A stretch of DNA of 64,000 nucleotides from Rhodococcus sp. KBS0724 (lineage in GTDB: Bacteria; Actinomycetota; Actinomycetes; Mycobacteriales; Mycobacteriaceae): contig NZ_VCBX02000002.1 in the NCBI RefSeq assembly GCF_005938745.2, positions 124,001 to 188,000 on the forward strand, in the 5' to 3' direction. The translations under genes and the position numbers were made by a program. This document shows positions 53,586-61,779 of the stretch, one piece after another; position 1 is the stretch's first letter; each line of letters starts with the position of its first letter. The notes beneath the pieces were generated by a model, which was given only the letters and a program-made list of their open reading frames with translations, ran no database searches and was not told where the DNA came from.

Positions 53586-53821
53586 GGTTCCATTAAGAGT
53601 CCAACTTTCGGGGACCACTCCACCGCTGCGGGACTACTTCTCCAAGGGTGCCGACCTGAGTGTGCATTCGCAGCATCTCCTCGAGGTTGAGAGAGAACTC
53701 AATTTCCTACCCCACCGAGTTATCCAAGACTGCACTCCCACATAACTATTCGAGTCACTGCTAACCTCAAGCCACATCAACAGGATGCAACGATGACTAG
53801 AGCCCGCCCTGTCGTTTCTGG

Positions 53822-54945
53822 ACTAGTTGTATCAGGCACGGACGTTAGTTACGCGGTGCCGGCGGTAAGCGGCGGGCGGTCGTCCTCCGCGTGCTGAATG
53901 CGGTCGGTGATAATTGTAGTGAACATTCCACACTTCAACGGCAGTACGTCGTTGCTGCTCGCTGGTGTACTCGCGGGAGTAGAGCAGTTCTTCGGCGAGG
54001 ATGCGGTTGTAGCGTTCGACTTTCCCGTTGTGTTTCGGTGTGTACGGCTTGATGCGGTAGTGCCGCGCTTCTCGCAATGAAGCGGTGAAATCTGATGCCC
54101 GATAACATGATCCGTTGTCGGTGATCACCCGCTCGATACGAGTGATTCCGTGTGCGGCGAAGAAGAGGCGTGCGTTGTTCATGAAATCGATGGCCGTTGC
54201 TGCGGTTTCGTTGTCGCGGGCCTCGGTGTACGCCAGCCTTGTGTTGCCATCGATCGCGGAATGCAGGTAGGTGTAGCCGATGCGAGGTTGCTTGTTCTTC
54301 GTTTTCCTGCGCTGGGATCGTTTGGCCTTGTCGGAACCGCGGCCGTGGGCACGCCACCCGCCACCGTCCGGAATTTTTCCGACTTTCTTGATGTCGACAT
54401 GCACCATCTGACCTGGCCGTTTCGCGATGATGACCTGTGGTTTTCGGTTGTTCTCGCCGTTCGGGTCGATGAACCGGCGGCGGTGCAATCCCAGGTTCCG
54501 CAGGATTTTCGTGACCGTCCGGCGAGCAATGACGGCTCCATCCATTCGGAGTTCGAACGTGATTCGTGAGGCCGACCATTTCCGGGTTCGTCGCATCGCT
54601 TCGATCTCGGCCACAAGCCTTGCCGCTGTGGCGGTCGGTTGATGGTGCGGCGTGCTGGATCGGTCCTGTAATCCCAGGTCACCGTACTTGCGATACCGGT
54701 TGACCCACTTGGAGGCGCATCGGCGGGAGATACTCATTTCGGCGGCTATGTGGGCGATCGGCCGGTCATGGCAGCGCTCGATCAGGCGTCGCCTTCCTTC
54801 CACTGTCAATGGGGCATTACGGTGTGTCACAGGGCTGGTCCTTTTTGGTCGAGAACGGCTATGTCGCAACTCCCATTCTCGCGCCGAGGACCAGCCCGTC
54901 TACTTCAGTCCCGCGTCAACAACGTCCATACCCACAACAACTAGT
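53822..54945 (-). mobile_element. IS481-family insertion sequence
   Basis: Ends share ACTAGTTGT plus an internal GGACGTT and ACGCGG block in inverted orientation (53822 inward, and 54945 inward on the other strand). The total is about 1.12 kb with a single transposase gene filling it, as expected for IS481. No clear target duplication is visible. Confidence 0.75.
53832..54830 (-). CDS. IS481-family transposase
   Basis: 332 residues from GTG 54830, preceded by AAAGGA. An N-terminal HTH (HIAAEMSISRRCASKWVNRY, GLQDRSSTPHHQPTATAARL) and a second HTH (WSASRITFELRMDGAVIARR) precede the integrase core: GQMVHVDIKKVGKIPDGGGW (first Asp), RIERVITDNGSCYRASDF (second Asp) and YTPKHNGKVERYNRILAEEL (Glu), ending NYHRPHSARGGRPPA. 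All catalytic residues are present in one frame, so it looks intact. Confidence 0.9.
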   Translation of the reverse strand: MTHRNAPLTVEGRRRLIERCHDRPIAHIAAEMSISRRCASKWVNRYRKYGDLGLQDRSSTPHHQPTATAARLVAEIEAMRRTRKWSASRITFELRMDGAVIARRTVTKILRNLGLHRRRFIDPNGENNRKPQVIIAKRPGQMVHVDIKKVGKIPDGGGWRAHGRGSDKAKRSQRRKTKNKQPRIGYTYLHSAIDGNTRLAYTEARDNETAATAIDFMNNARLFFAAHGITRIERVITDNGSCYRASDFTASLREARHYRIKPYTPKHNGKVERYNRILAEELLYSREYTSEQQRRTAVEVWNVHYNYHRPHSARGGRPPAAYRRHRVTNVRA

Positions 54946-54974
54946 TTCAACCGTCGTTAACGTCGAAGAATAAA

Positions 54975-55083
54975 GTCACCCTGTTCCCGGGTGTGCCCCT
55001 GGCGTTAACTGACCTCGTTGGTTGCAGTCGACGGCGACGGCTGTCAATGAGGTCTTGTGCGGGTCGATTCCGATGATGATCAC
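54975..55083 (-). pseudogene. IS110-family transposase N-terminal fragment
   Basis: The minus strand from GTG 55083 reads VIIIGIDPHKTSLTAVAVD then CNQRGQLTPGAHPGTG and a stop, the first 36 residues of an IS110-type DEDD transposase. It is truncated close to the IS481 end and faces away from the complete IS110-family element. Confidence 0.65.
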
Positions 55084-55415
55084 TTCGGATGCTCCTGTTG
55101 TCCGGGTGCGGTTTCGATGTGCACCTGCGGTGGGCATCCTGACTTGAAGTTGGTCGTTTCAGGCCTCTGTCGAACCATACCGTAGGCCGGTGTGGTTCGA
55201 CCGGGCACGCTATCAGTGAGCCAACCATCTGATGTGGCGGCAAGGAGCTTGCGAGCCTGCACCGACCGACACCGTGGACTTTACGAGACTGCAGATCCCG
55301 GTTGTCCTGGTTTTCATTGAACAAGTCAGGAGCTTGGGTCGAAGCCCCGTCAACGTCTTGTCTGCCCTTCCTGACCGGCGAGCCCTCGTTTGGTAACAGG
55401 AAGGCACTTTCCATC
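55084..55415 (+). ncRNA. non-coding 5' end of the IS110-family element, candidate bridge-RNA region
   Basis: About 330 bp between two divergent IS110-type transposase starts, without a credible ORF and containing several short inverted repeats. IS110 elements encode a structured bridge RNA in the non-coding left end that pairs with donor and target DNA; this segment is in the right place and of the right length for the intact transposase at 55416. No fold was computed. Confidence 0.4.
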
Positions 55416-56636
55416 ATGACAATGATCGAGCTGGAAGTCATCGCCGGGATCGACACCCATGCCGACACCCATCATGTCGCCGTGATCGATACCACCGGTC
55501 GCAGGCTAGGAGACGCGGGATTCCCGACAACCTTGAAAGGCTACAAGGCGATCGCCGCTTACCTCGCCGCGTTCGGCCTTGTCCGACGGGTCGGCGTTGA
55601 AGGCACCCACTCGTACGGCGCTGGGATCACCCAGCATTTGAAGGATTCCGGAGTCCGTGTCGTCGAGGTGATCCGTCCGAATCGGCAAGTGCGGCGTATG
55701 CGAGGAAAAACCGATCAGGTCGACGCCTACGCAGCCGCATCAGCGGCTTTGGCCACCGACGATCATCCGAAACCGAAACAACTCGACGGTCTCGTCGAGG
55801 CCGCCCGCTACATCCACGCAGCGCGTCGCAGTGCGGTCAAAGCACGCACTGCCACTCGCGTTCAGATCAAAAGTCTGCTGGTCACCGCACCCGAGCAGAT
55901 TCGGGCCCGGTACCGAAGTACCGCCGACACGGCATTGTTCCCCGCCTTGGCCCGCACGAGGCCGGCACCGGAAGAGAACATGCTCACCCGCACAATCATG
56001 TCGTCCTTGAAATCTCTGGCACGCCGGTACCAGCACCTCACCGCGGAAACCGACATACTGGAGGCCGAGCTCGAGCAGCTGGTGTTTCAGATCAACCCGG
56101 GGCTGGCGCAGACGAAGGGCATTGGAACCGTCACCGCCGCACAACTATTGATCACCGCCGGTGGAAACACCGATCGACTGAAGTCGGAAGCGTCTTTCGC
56201 AGCACTCTGCGGGACAAACCCTATTCCGGCTTCCAGCGGCAAGACCACTCGTCACCGGCGGGGTCGCGGCAGCTACCGGCATGCAAACTCCGCCCTCCAT
56301 CACATCTCCCTCACTCGAATGACCTACGACCAACGAACCCGCGACCACATTCAACGTAAGAAGCAGGAAGACAAGGGAACCAGAGAAATCCTCCGCTGCC
56401 TCAAACGCGCGATCGCTCGAGAAGTCTTCACACTCATCACCAACCCCATCCCCGTTGTCGATCACCGAAAGCTACGACCGCTCCGCCAAGAACGCGGACT
56501 CATCCAAGTCCAGGCGGCCGCAGCCCTGGGCGTCAGCATCGCCAAAATTTCACTCGCGGAAAACGGACGAGTCCACGACGCTACCTTCCTCGCCACCTAC
56601 GAAACATGTCTCAGAAACACCGATTTGACACCATAG
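55416..56636 (+). CDS. IS110-family transposase with C-terminal helix-turn-helix
   Basis: 406 residues. The N-terminal RuvC-like DEDD domain has AGIDTHADTHHVAVIDTTG (Asp), RRVGVEGTHSYGAGITQHL (Glu) and KTDQVDAYAAASA (Asp pair). The C-terminal Transposase_20 domain has LAQTKGIGTVTAAQLLITAG and LCGTNPIPASSGKTTRHRRG, with the catalytic Ser in that region. Beyond it, about 50 residues (LRPLRQERGLIQVQAAAALG then VSIAKISLAENGR) form an extra helix-turn-helix-like tail not found in typical members. One uninterrupted frame from ATG 55416; probably functional. Confidence 0.88.
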   Translation: MTMIELEVIAGIDTHADTHHVAVIDTTGRRLGDAGFPTTLKGYKAIAAYLAAFGLVRRVGVEGTHSYGAGITQHLKDSGVRVVEVIRPNRQVRRMRGKTDQVDAYAAASAALATDDHPKPKQLDGLVEAARYIHAARRSAVKARTATRVQIKSLLVTAPEQIRARYRSTADTALFPALARTRPAPEENMLTRTIMSSLKSLARRYQHLTAETDILEAELEQLVFQINPGLAQTKGIGTVTAAQLLITAGGNTDRLKSEASFAALCGTNPIPASSGKTTRHRRGRGSYRHANSALHHISLTRMTYDQRTRDHIQRKKQEDKGTREILRCLKRAIAREVFTLITNPIPVVDHRKLRPLRQERGLIQVQAAAALGVSIAKISLAENGRVHDATFLATYETCLRNTDLTP

Positions 56637-56639
56637 GAG

Positions 56640-56886
56640 CATCAATGCTGAGCGATCGTCAGATTTTGACATCGATCCGCGTACGTTCACCGCAGTCGGT
56701 GCCGATACCAGTGCCAGCGCGATTGTTGCTCGTCGGTCTGCTATCTCGTTTCTTGTTGTTGGGGCGGTCTACATCCAGGTCCTGGGGATCAACGCACGTC
56801 GTCCTTGGGGAGTTCCTGTCGAGCGGTTGGCCGAGGCCATAGAAACCTTCAGCGCAGCGTCGCCGGTCCCGATGGTGTTACAACGG
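56640..56886. other. possible TetR regulator C-terminal relic
   Basis: One frame near 56660-56850 reads SAIVARRSAISFLVVGAVYI then QVLGINARRPWGVPVERLAE, which looks like a regulator C-terminal helix bundle, without start or stop of its own. It could be the remnant of a gene cut by the IS110 element. Low certainty. Confidence 0.3.
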
Positions 56887-57357
56887 CTACTTGAGCGACG
56901 GATTCGAAGTCGTGCCTGCGTCGATCTGTTCGGACGGCAGAAAGAACTCCGCAGAACCTGCAATGGCGATATTCGCGGACTCCCGTTTACACGTCAGATC
57001 GACGGCGACGAGGACACCACCCTCGCGAGGTTGCACGCCAGTCACAACGCCGGAGCAAATCAGCACATCACCTGGCCATACCTGCTCTTTGAAACGCACC
57101 TTGAAGCTGCGGATGAACTCGGCCCCGAGCCAATCAGTTGCGTACCCGGCCAGAATCGCAGCCTGCAACATGCCCATCGAGAACACAGTCGGAAATCCGG
57201 AGCTCCTCGCAAAGTGCTCGTCATGGTGTAGCGGGTTGAAATCGCCGGAAGCGCCAGCGTATCGGACTATGTCCGTGCGGGTGACCGGCCCAAACGAAAG
57301 ACTGGGCGGTTCATAACCAACCTCCGGCACGGCAACGTTCGCAGTTGTGTCATTCAT
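56887..57357 (-). CDS. MaoC-like (R)-specific enoyl-CoA hydratase subunit
   Basis: A 156-residue hot-dog-fold protein starting MNDTTANVAVPEVGYEPP. It contains the hydratase-2 motif YAGASGDFNPLHHDEHFARS, with the catalytic Asp and His, then GMLQAAILAGYATDWLG. It starts 1 base after the stop of the preceding hot-dog gene, so the two are co-translated and probably form a heteromeric hydratase like the MaoC pairs of steroid and fatty-acid catabolism. Confidence 0.9.
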   Translation of the reverse strand: MNDTTANVAVPEVGYEPPSLSFGPVTRTDIVRYAGASGDFNPLHHDEHFARSSGFPTVFSMGMLQAAILAGYATDWLGAEFIRSFKVRFKEQVWPGDVLICSGVVTGVQPREGGVLVAVDLTCKRESANIAIAGSAEFFLPSEQIDAGTTSNPSLK

Positions 57358-57358
57358 G

Positions 57359-57772
57359 TTAACTCCCGTCAGACGGCATGCCGGTCTCGACAATCGTGGT
57401 GTGTTGCTCTGCGACCAGGTCACCCTCGGAATTCCGAAACTCGGTGACGGTTACGGCAAATCGCATTGTTCCACCGCGCCTACCCTGCTTTTCGTACTGC
57501 CGACCCAGTCGAGAGGTAACTGTCAAGAGGTCACCCGCACGTGGAGGGCGAGCGTGAAAGATATACTCTTCCTCGGCATGGAGGACCCGGGCCACGTCGA
57601 AGCCCAGCGTTGTCGAAGGGTTCTCACCTTCCGGCGCCCAGCCCAGACGAGCCGTCGTCAAAAACGTAGGCGGTACCACCGTATCGGGACCTTGGTAAGC
57701 ATTACCGCCGGCATGTGCTGCTCGGGCGAACTCGCGGATCTTGCCACGTTCGACAGGGAACTGATAGCTCAT
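57359..57772 (-). CDS. FAS1/MaoC-type dehydratase partner subunit
   Basis: A 137-residue hot-dog protein starting MSYQFPVERGKIREFARAAH. It has VPPTFLTTARLGWAPEGENP, VLHAEEEYIFHARPPRAGDL and the RRGGTMRFAVTVTEFRNSEG strand, the pattern of the N-terminal (non-catalytic) half of dehydratases such as HadA or ChsH2. It lacks the D-x-x-P-x-H active-site motif; its neighbour supplies it. A heterodimer with the next gene is expected. Confidence 0.85.
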   Translation of the reverse strand: MSYQFPVERGKIREFARAAHAGGNAYQGPDTVVPPTFLTTARLGWAPEGENPSTTLGFDVARVLHAEEEYIFHARPPRAGDLLTVTSRLGRQYEKQGRRGGTMRFAVTVTEFRNSEGDLVAEQHTTIVETGMPSDGS

Positions 57773-57965
57773 GGTCGCTGCGTCCTCCGTCGGTCCGCCC
57801 AGACCTGGACTATAATTGCACCCGGATTATCCATCTCGATGAGACCTCCTGCGTTGCTGGTTCTTACATACAGCTGATGTCACTGCCCGGTCCGAGCCGG
57901 TCAGATCGCGGTGAGTCCTCCGTCCACGAAGTTCACCCGCGACCCCTTGTTTTATTCTGGGCTTA

Positions 57966-58868
57966 CTAGTTCTGTAGGGATGACTCGTATGCGGGTGCAC
58001 CCGAAGGAATTTCGCTGAGCGCAGTGGCCAGTTCATCGACGGTCCACCGTGAATCTTTGTCATAGGCAGACTGCTCGGTCCACCCTCGTTCCCACCCGAT
58101 ATGCCCGCCTTTGACGCTGAAGACCTGACCCGAGATCTGGCAATTGGCGGTCGCCAAGTAGGCGACGAGTGGGGAAATATTTCCAGGATCGAATACATCA
58201 AATCCGCTTGTAGCAGCGTCTAGTTCGGCGAATCCAGGCGTACTCAGAGTGAGCCGCGTTCGAGCCACCGGAGCGATCGCGTTGACCCGGACGCCGTAAC
58301 GCTCGAGTTCACGCGCAGCGATGACGGTCATGGCGGCTATCCCGGCCTTCGCGGCTGCATAATTGAGTTGGCCAGGGTTCCCGCGAAGGCCCGAAGGTGA
58401 CGAGGTGTTGATGACGGACCCGGCGACAGTGTTACCTGCCTTCGCTTCGCGCCGCCAGTGATTTGCTGCTGAACGTAGCGGGCAGAAGTGTCCCTTGAGG
58501 TGGACATCCATGACCGAGTCCCATTCGGACTCAGACATATTGACCAGCATCCGGTCCCTCAGAATGCCAGCGTTGTTGACGAGTATGTCCAGGCCTCCGA
58601 AGTGGCCTACTGCGAGCTGAACCATTTCGTCGGCCTGATCCCAGTTGGAAACGCTACCGACGTGTGCGATTGCATTGCCGCCACGTGCAGAAATCTCGGC
58701 CACGACCTCGTCCGCGGGCGTCGCCGAGTCCGCGGAACCGTCGGACGCGGCGCCGTTGTCGTTAACCACCACGTTGGCACCGAGCTTTGCCAGGAGTAAT
58801 GCATGTTCGCGTCCGAGTCCGCGACCGCCGCCCGTGACGATAGCGGTGCGACCGACCAGAGTTGCCAT
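57966..58868 (-). CDS. SDR-family 3-hydroxyacyl-CoA dehydrogenase-like
   Basis: A 300-residue short-chain dehydrogenase starting MATLVGRTAIVTGGGRGLGR. It shows the GGGRGLG nucleotide site, NNAGILRDRMLVNMSESEWD, the catalytic Ser/Tyr/Lys set in INTSSPSGLRGNPGQLNYAA followed by AKAG, and a C-terminal extension. The NDNGAASDGSADS and RDRMLVNMSESEWD stretches are characteristic of the 17beta-HSD4/MFE-2 SDR branch, which oxidises 3-hydroxyacyl-CoA. It fits after the MaoC hydratase in beta-oxidation. It is divergent from the TetR gene. Confidence 0.88.
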   Translation of the reverse strand: MATLVGRTAIVTGGGRGLGREHALLLAKLGANVVVNDNGAASDGSADSATPADEVVAEISARGGNAIAHVGSVSNWDQADEMVQLAVGHFGGLDILVNNAGILRDRMLVNMSESEWDSVMDVHLKGHFCPLRSAANHWRREAKAGNTVAGSVINTSSPSGLRGNPGQLNYAAAKAGIAAMTVIAARELERYGVRVNAIAPVARTRLTLSTPGFAELDAATSGFDVFDPGNISPLVAYLATANCQISGQVFSVKGGHIGWERGWTEQSAYDKDSRWTVDELATALSEIPSGAPAYESSLQN

Positions 58869-58990
58869 TCGTTCATCTCCTGAATTTGAGGGGATCATCG
58901 CATCAACCGGCACATGAAAGATGCAGGGAGCGTGGGCGCTAGTGTCGAGTTGTGTGCTCGCTGTGGAGATTACGTCGATCTTTCTTCCAA

Positions 58991-59008
58991 TGTCAACAGT
59001 CGTTAACA
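58991..59008. promoter_or_regulatory. candidate TetR operator between SDR and TetR genes
   Basis: TGTCAACAGTCGTTAACA: 7-bp arms with one mismatch around AGTC. It lies in the 230-bp divergent region, about 120 bp from the SDR start and 92 bp from the TetR start. A near copy occurs at 60318. Confidence 0.6.
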
Positions 59009-59099
59009 TGGGTATTCGTTGCGCGCCGGCGGTAGTGGCATGCCGGAAGGCTCGGCGCCGGTACGATTGCCGGATGAGCTCTCAGGGTGAAAGGTTGCT

Positions 59100-60332
59100 G
59101 TGACCAGGTCTACCGCCGGTGAACGTATCGATGCGCGGCGAGCGGAGATCCGCATCGCGGCAAGTCGACTGTTCCGTCAGCGCGGCTTCGCTCAGGTCGG
59201 CATTGATGACATTGGCGCTGCGGTTGGTGTCAGTGGCCCTGCGGTCTACCGCTATTTCCCGAGTAAGCAGGCGCTGCTTGCAGCCGTATTGATCGGGTAT
59301 CTGGAGCAACTGCGTCTTGAGTTCGAATCGCAGACGCGACTTGTATCTGTAGGTGTGAAGCGGGCGGCCCGAGGGGTGCCGGTTCCTCAAGGGGACAGGG
59401 TCCTGAGCAGCGCCATCGCGGTCGGGTTGCGCGATCCTGACGGTCTCGTTGTCTATTTGAGGCAAGTGGGCAACCTCGAATCGCAGTTCCTCGAGCAAGT
59501 CGCAACCGAGAGGTCGAAGCTCTCCGCCGGTTGGGATCGATTCTTGCCGGCTGTCGAGAACGCGGTTGATGCAGCGTCACAGCAGCACCTCAGAATGCGT
59601 TGTATCGCTGGAGTTCTCACTCACTTCGGGCTGACTAAGTCTTCCACGCCGCGGTTTCGAGATGAGCTCGCAGCGTCGCTGGTCACTGTCATCCTCGCAA
59701 CTCCGTTGAGCTCCCAACGGAAGGTGCCTGGGTCGGCTGCACGCTCGGATTCTCCGCGCCGCCTTACTCACGTAACGAGGCGGGAGGCGATACTTGCGGC
59801 AGCGGTCGAGTTGATGCGGGCGCGCGGATTCACGGCGGTATCGCTCAACGATATCGGAGCCGAGGTGGGGATCACCGCATCTGCGGTCATGCGGCATTTC
59901 GATAGTAAGGAACACCTGCTCGGAACAGCAGTCAATCGGGTTGGCGAGCAGATCGCGAGCGGCATTGCCACTGCTCTCCGGTCGTCGGTCGACGAAGAGC
60001 AGGCCGTGCTGAAGATCGTGTCGATGTATGCCGATCTTGCGGGACAATGCCGTGATCTGGTGGCGGTACACACCACCGAAGTCCATTTCCTTTCGGAGGT
60101 CTATCACGCCGAGAGGCGAAAGCGGCAACGTATGTACATCGATGAGCTCGCACACGTCATCCAGGGGGCGAGTCCCGGAATGTCTCCGCAAGAGGGTCGA
60201 CTTCGTGCGGGGGCGGTGTACGCGATGATCAATGAATCCATCATGAGTGATGTCCTCGCACAGCACGCGTCGACGGTGGGCGATCTGCGAACTCTGGCGC
60301 TGGCAGTCACACGCGACGTGAACAGTCGTTAA
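59100..60332 (+). CDS. double TetR-family regulator (two HTH modules)
   Basis: A 410-residue protein made of two consecutive TetR units. Unit 1 (about 1-200) has EIRIAASRLFRQRGFAQVGI with VGVSGPAVYRYFPSKQALL. Unit 2 (about 220-410) has REAILAAAVELMRARGFTAV with VGITASAVMRHFDSKEHLL. Ordinary TetR proteins are about 200 residues and dimerise, so this is a fused tandem. It starts with GTG. Candidate operators lie on both sides of the gene, suggesting control of the divergent SDR/MaoC operon and of the following dehydrogenase operon. Confidence 0.9.
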   Translation: MTRSTAGERIDARRAEIRIAASRLFRQRGFAQVGIDDIGAAVGVSGPAVYRYFPSKQALLAAVLIGYLEQLRLEFESQTRLVSVGVKRAARGVPVPQGDRVLSSAIAVGLRDPDGLVVYLRQVGNLESQFLEQVATERSKLSAGWDRFLPAVENAVDAASQQHLRMRCIAGVLTHFGLTKSSTPRFRDELAASLVTVILATPLSSQRKVPGSAARSDSPRRLTHVTRREAILAAAVELMRARGFTAVSLNDIGAEVGITASAVMRHFDSKEHLLGTAVNRVGEQIASGIATALRSSVDEEQAVLKIVSMYADLAGQCRDLVAVHTTEVHFLSEVYHAERRKRQRMYIDELAHVIQGASPGMSPQEGRLRAGAVYAMINESIMSDVLAQHASTVGDLRTLALAVTRDVNSR

Positions 60333-60376
60333 CGCTGCGACTGGCCGCCAAGGCTGACGGGTTAACGCATGTCAAC
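60318..60376. promoter_or_regulatory. two operator-like repeats downstream of the TetR gene
   Basis: GTGAACAGTCGTTAAC (60318-60333) overlaps the TetR stop codon and matches the 58993 site at 15 of 16 positions. GTTAACGCATGTCAAC (60361-60376) has the same two half-sites in the opposite order. Both precede the acyl-CoA dehydrogenase gene. Confidence 0.55.
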
Positions 60377-60599
60377 TACAATATGTGTCGATTGTCGCAT
60401 CGACTGAGGCCTCAACTGGCAATATATCGACATTCGCCCGACTGCGTGAACGGATATTGACATTCCGTATTACGAATGCCTATTCTGCTATCGAGAGCAT
60501 GCCTGTCAGTGCGGTGGCTGCTCCCGAGAGTCGGTAGACGAGCTCCGGGCGGTCCGGAGCTACGCCCGGCAGTGATTCTTCGAATTCTTAGGGGTCTTG
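60377..60599 (+). promoter_or_regulatory. leader of the acyl-CoA dehydrogenase operon
   Basis: A non-coding leader containing an 8-bp perfect stem AGCTCCGG/CCGGAGCT with a GCGGT loop at 60541-60561, and AGGGG 5 bases before the start codons TTG 60597/ATG 60600. Promoter elements are not evident. Confidence 0.35.
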
Positions 60600-61745
60600 A
60601 TGACTGATCATGTGTCGCCGTGGATGACCGATGAGCTCAAGCTGTTGCGCGACACCGCGCGCCAATTCTTTCTACGGGAAGGTATGCCGCATGTCGCTCG
60701 ATGGGAGCGTCAACAGGGTGTTGATCGAGAATTCTGGATGAAGGCGGGAAGCCTTGGGCTGCTGTGTCCCACTGTCCCTGAAGTCTACGGGGGCGCCGGT
60801 GGAAACATACTTCACCACATCGTGATCACCGAAGAGCAGGCACGCACGATCGACAAAGGTTGGGGCAACCCAGTTCACAGTGGAGTGGTGGCCGGCTACC
60901 TCTTGAGTTACGGCTCGGAAGAACAGAAGCTTCGCTGGCTACCTGGAATGGTCTCCGGCGAGACCATCGCTGCCATTGCGATGACCGAGCCCTCCGCCGG
61001 GTCGGACCTGCAGGCAATCAAGACAACGGCGGTGCGCGACGGCGATGAGTACATCATCAACGGGGCGAAGACCTTCATCACCAACGGCGGCAGCGCCGAT
61101 CTGATCCTAGTTGCGGCGAAGACCGATCCGACTGCCCGCGGCAGGGGTATCTCGTTGATCGTTGTCGATACCAGGGATTGCCCGGGATTTGTACGCGGAC
61201 GTGTGCTCGACAAAATAGGTCAGCATGCTGCCGATACCGCGGAACTCGCGTTCCAGGACGTGCGTGTTCCGGTGTCGAATCGGTTGGGCGAGGAAGGTTC
61301 CGGCTTCAAGATGCTGATGCAACAACTGCCTCAGGAGCGATTGTTCATCGGCGTTGGTGCGGTGGTTCCGATTGAACTCGCGGTAGAGCGTACGGTCGAG
61401 TACGCAAAGGATCGTGAACTCTACGGCAAACCTCTGCTGGATCTGCAAAATACACGTTTCGAGCTCGCCGAATGTGCCACGGTTGCGCGGGTCGCACGGA
61501 CATTCATCGATTCTTGCATCGAGAAACACCTGTGCGGCGAACTCGACTCGGCCACCGCTGCCATGGCAAAGCTGTGGTTGACGGACATGCAATGCCAGGT
61601 CATCGACCGTTGCCTTCAGCTGTTTGGTGGCTACGGATATATGCGTGAGTATCCGATCGCGCGGATGTACGCGGACGCTCGGGTGCAACGTATCTACGGT
61701 GGTGCAAACGAAGTCATGAAGGAAGTCATCGCGCGCTCGCTGTGA
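60600..61745 (+). CDS. acyl-CoA dehydrogenase
   Basis: A 381-residue FadE-type flavoenzyme. It has AIAMTEPSAGSDLQAIKTTA (FAD/substrate region), YIINGAKTFITNGGSADLIL, VARTFIDSCIEKHLCGELDS and the C-terminal QLFGGYGYMREYPIARMYAD then ARVQRIYGGANEVMKE. The usual catalytic IYEGT is IYGGA here, so the base must come from elsewhere, as in other actinobacterial members with IYGGTNE. It performs the first oxidation of a beta-oxidation round. It is the first gene of the right-hand operon (ACAD-SDR-thiolase fold). Confidence 0.92.
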   Translation: MTDHVSPWMTDELKLLRDTARQFFLREGMPHVARWERQQGVDREFWMKAGSLGLLCPTVPEVYGGAGGNILHHIVITEEQARTIDKGWGNPVHSGVVAGYLLSYGSEEQKLRWLPGMVSGETIAAIAMTEPSAGSDLQAIKTTAVRDGDEYIINGAKTFITNGGSADLILVAAKTDPTARGRGISLIVVDTRDCPGFVRGRVLDKIGQHAADTAELAFQDVRVPVSNRLGEEGSGFKMLMQQLPQERLFIGVGAVVPIELAVERTVEYAKDRELYGKPLLDLQNTRFELAECATVARVARTFIDSCIEKHLCGELDSATAAMAKLWLTDMQCQVIDRCLQLFGGYGYMREYPIARMYADARVQRIYGGANEVMKEVIARSL

Positions 61746-61779
61746 GGCGCTTGCTGCCCGAAGAATAGGAAGGCCTGTA

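Larger units (their letters stand above)
50939..53620 (+). mobile_element. IS3-type element interrupted by a second IS3 element
   Basis: The left part (50939-51738) and right part (53031-53585 and on to about 53620) belong to one element. The left part encodes OrfA (ELFEEGFTAKSVALALDLA and a helix-turn-helix) and the first part of OrfB; the right part encodes the rest of OrfB. Removing 51739-53030 and one copy of AGG joins FRGEVGEA to ADNVLNRQF in frame. The 5' boundary is truncated by the previous IS3 remnant. A right-end sequence AGTCCAACTTTCGGGGACC lies near 53600. Confidence 0.75.

Noticed and set aside
54948..54962. CAACCGTCGTTAACG, resembling the TetR operator core
   Set aside because: It differs from the core, lies next to an IS481 end far from the regulated genes and is likely chance.
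57347..57877. 176-residue plus-strand open frame
   Set aside because: It is antisense to the two MaoC-like genes, which have clear family motifs.
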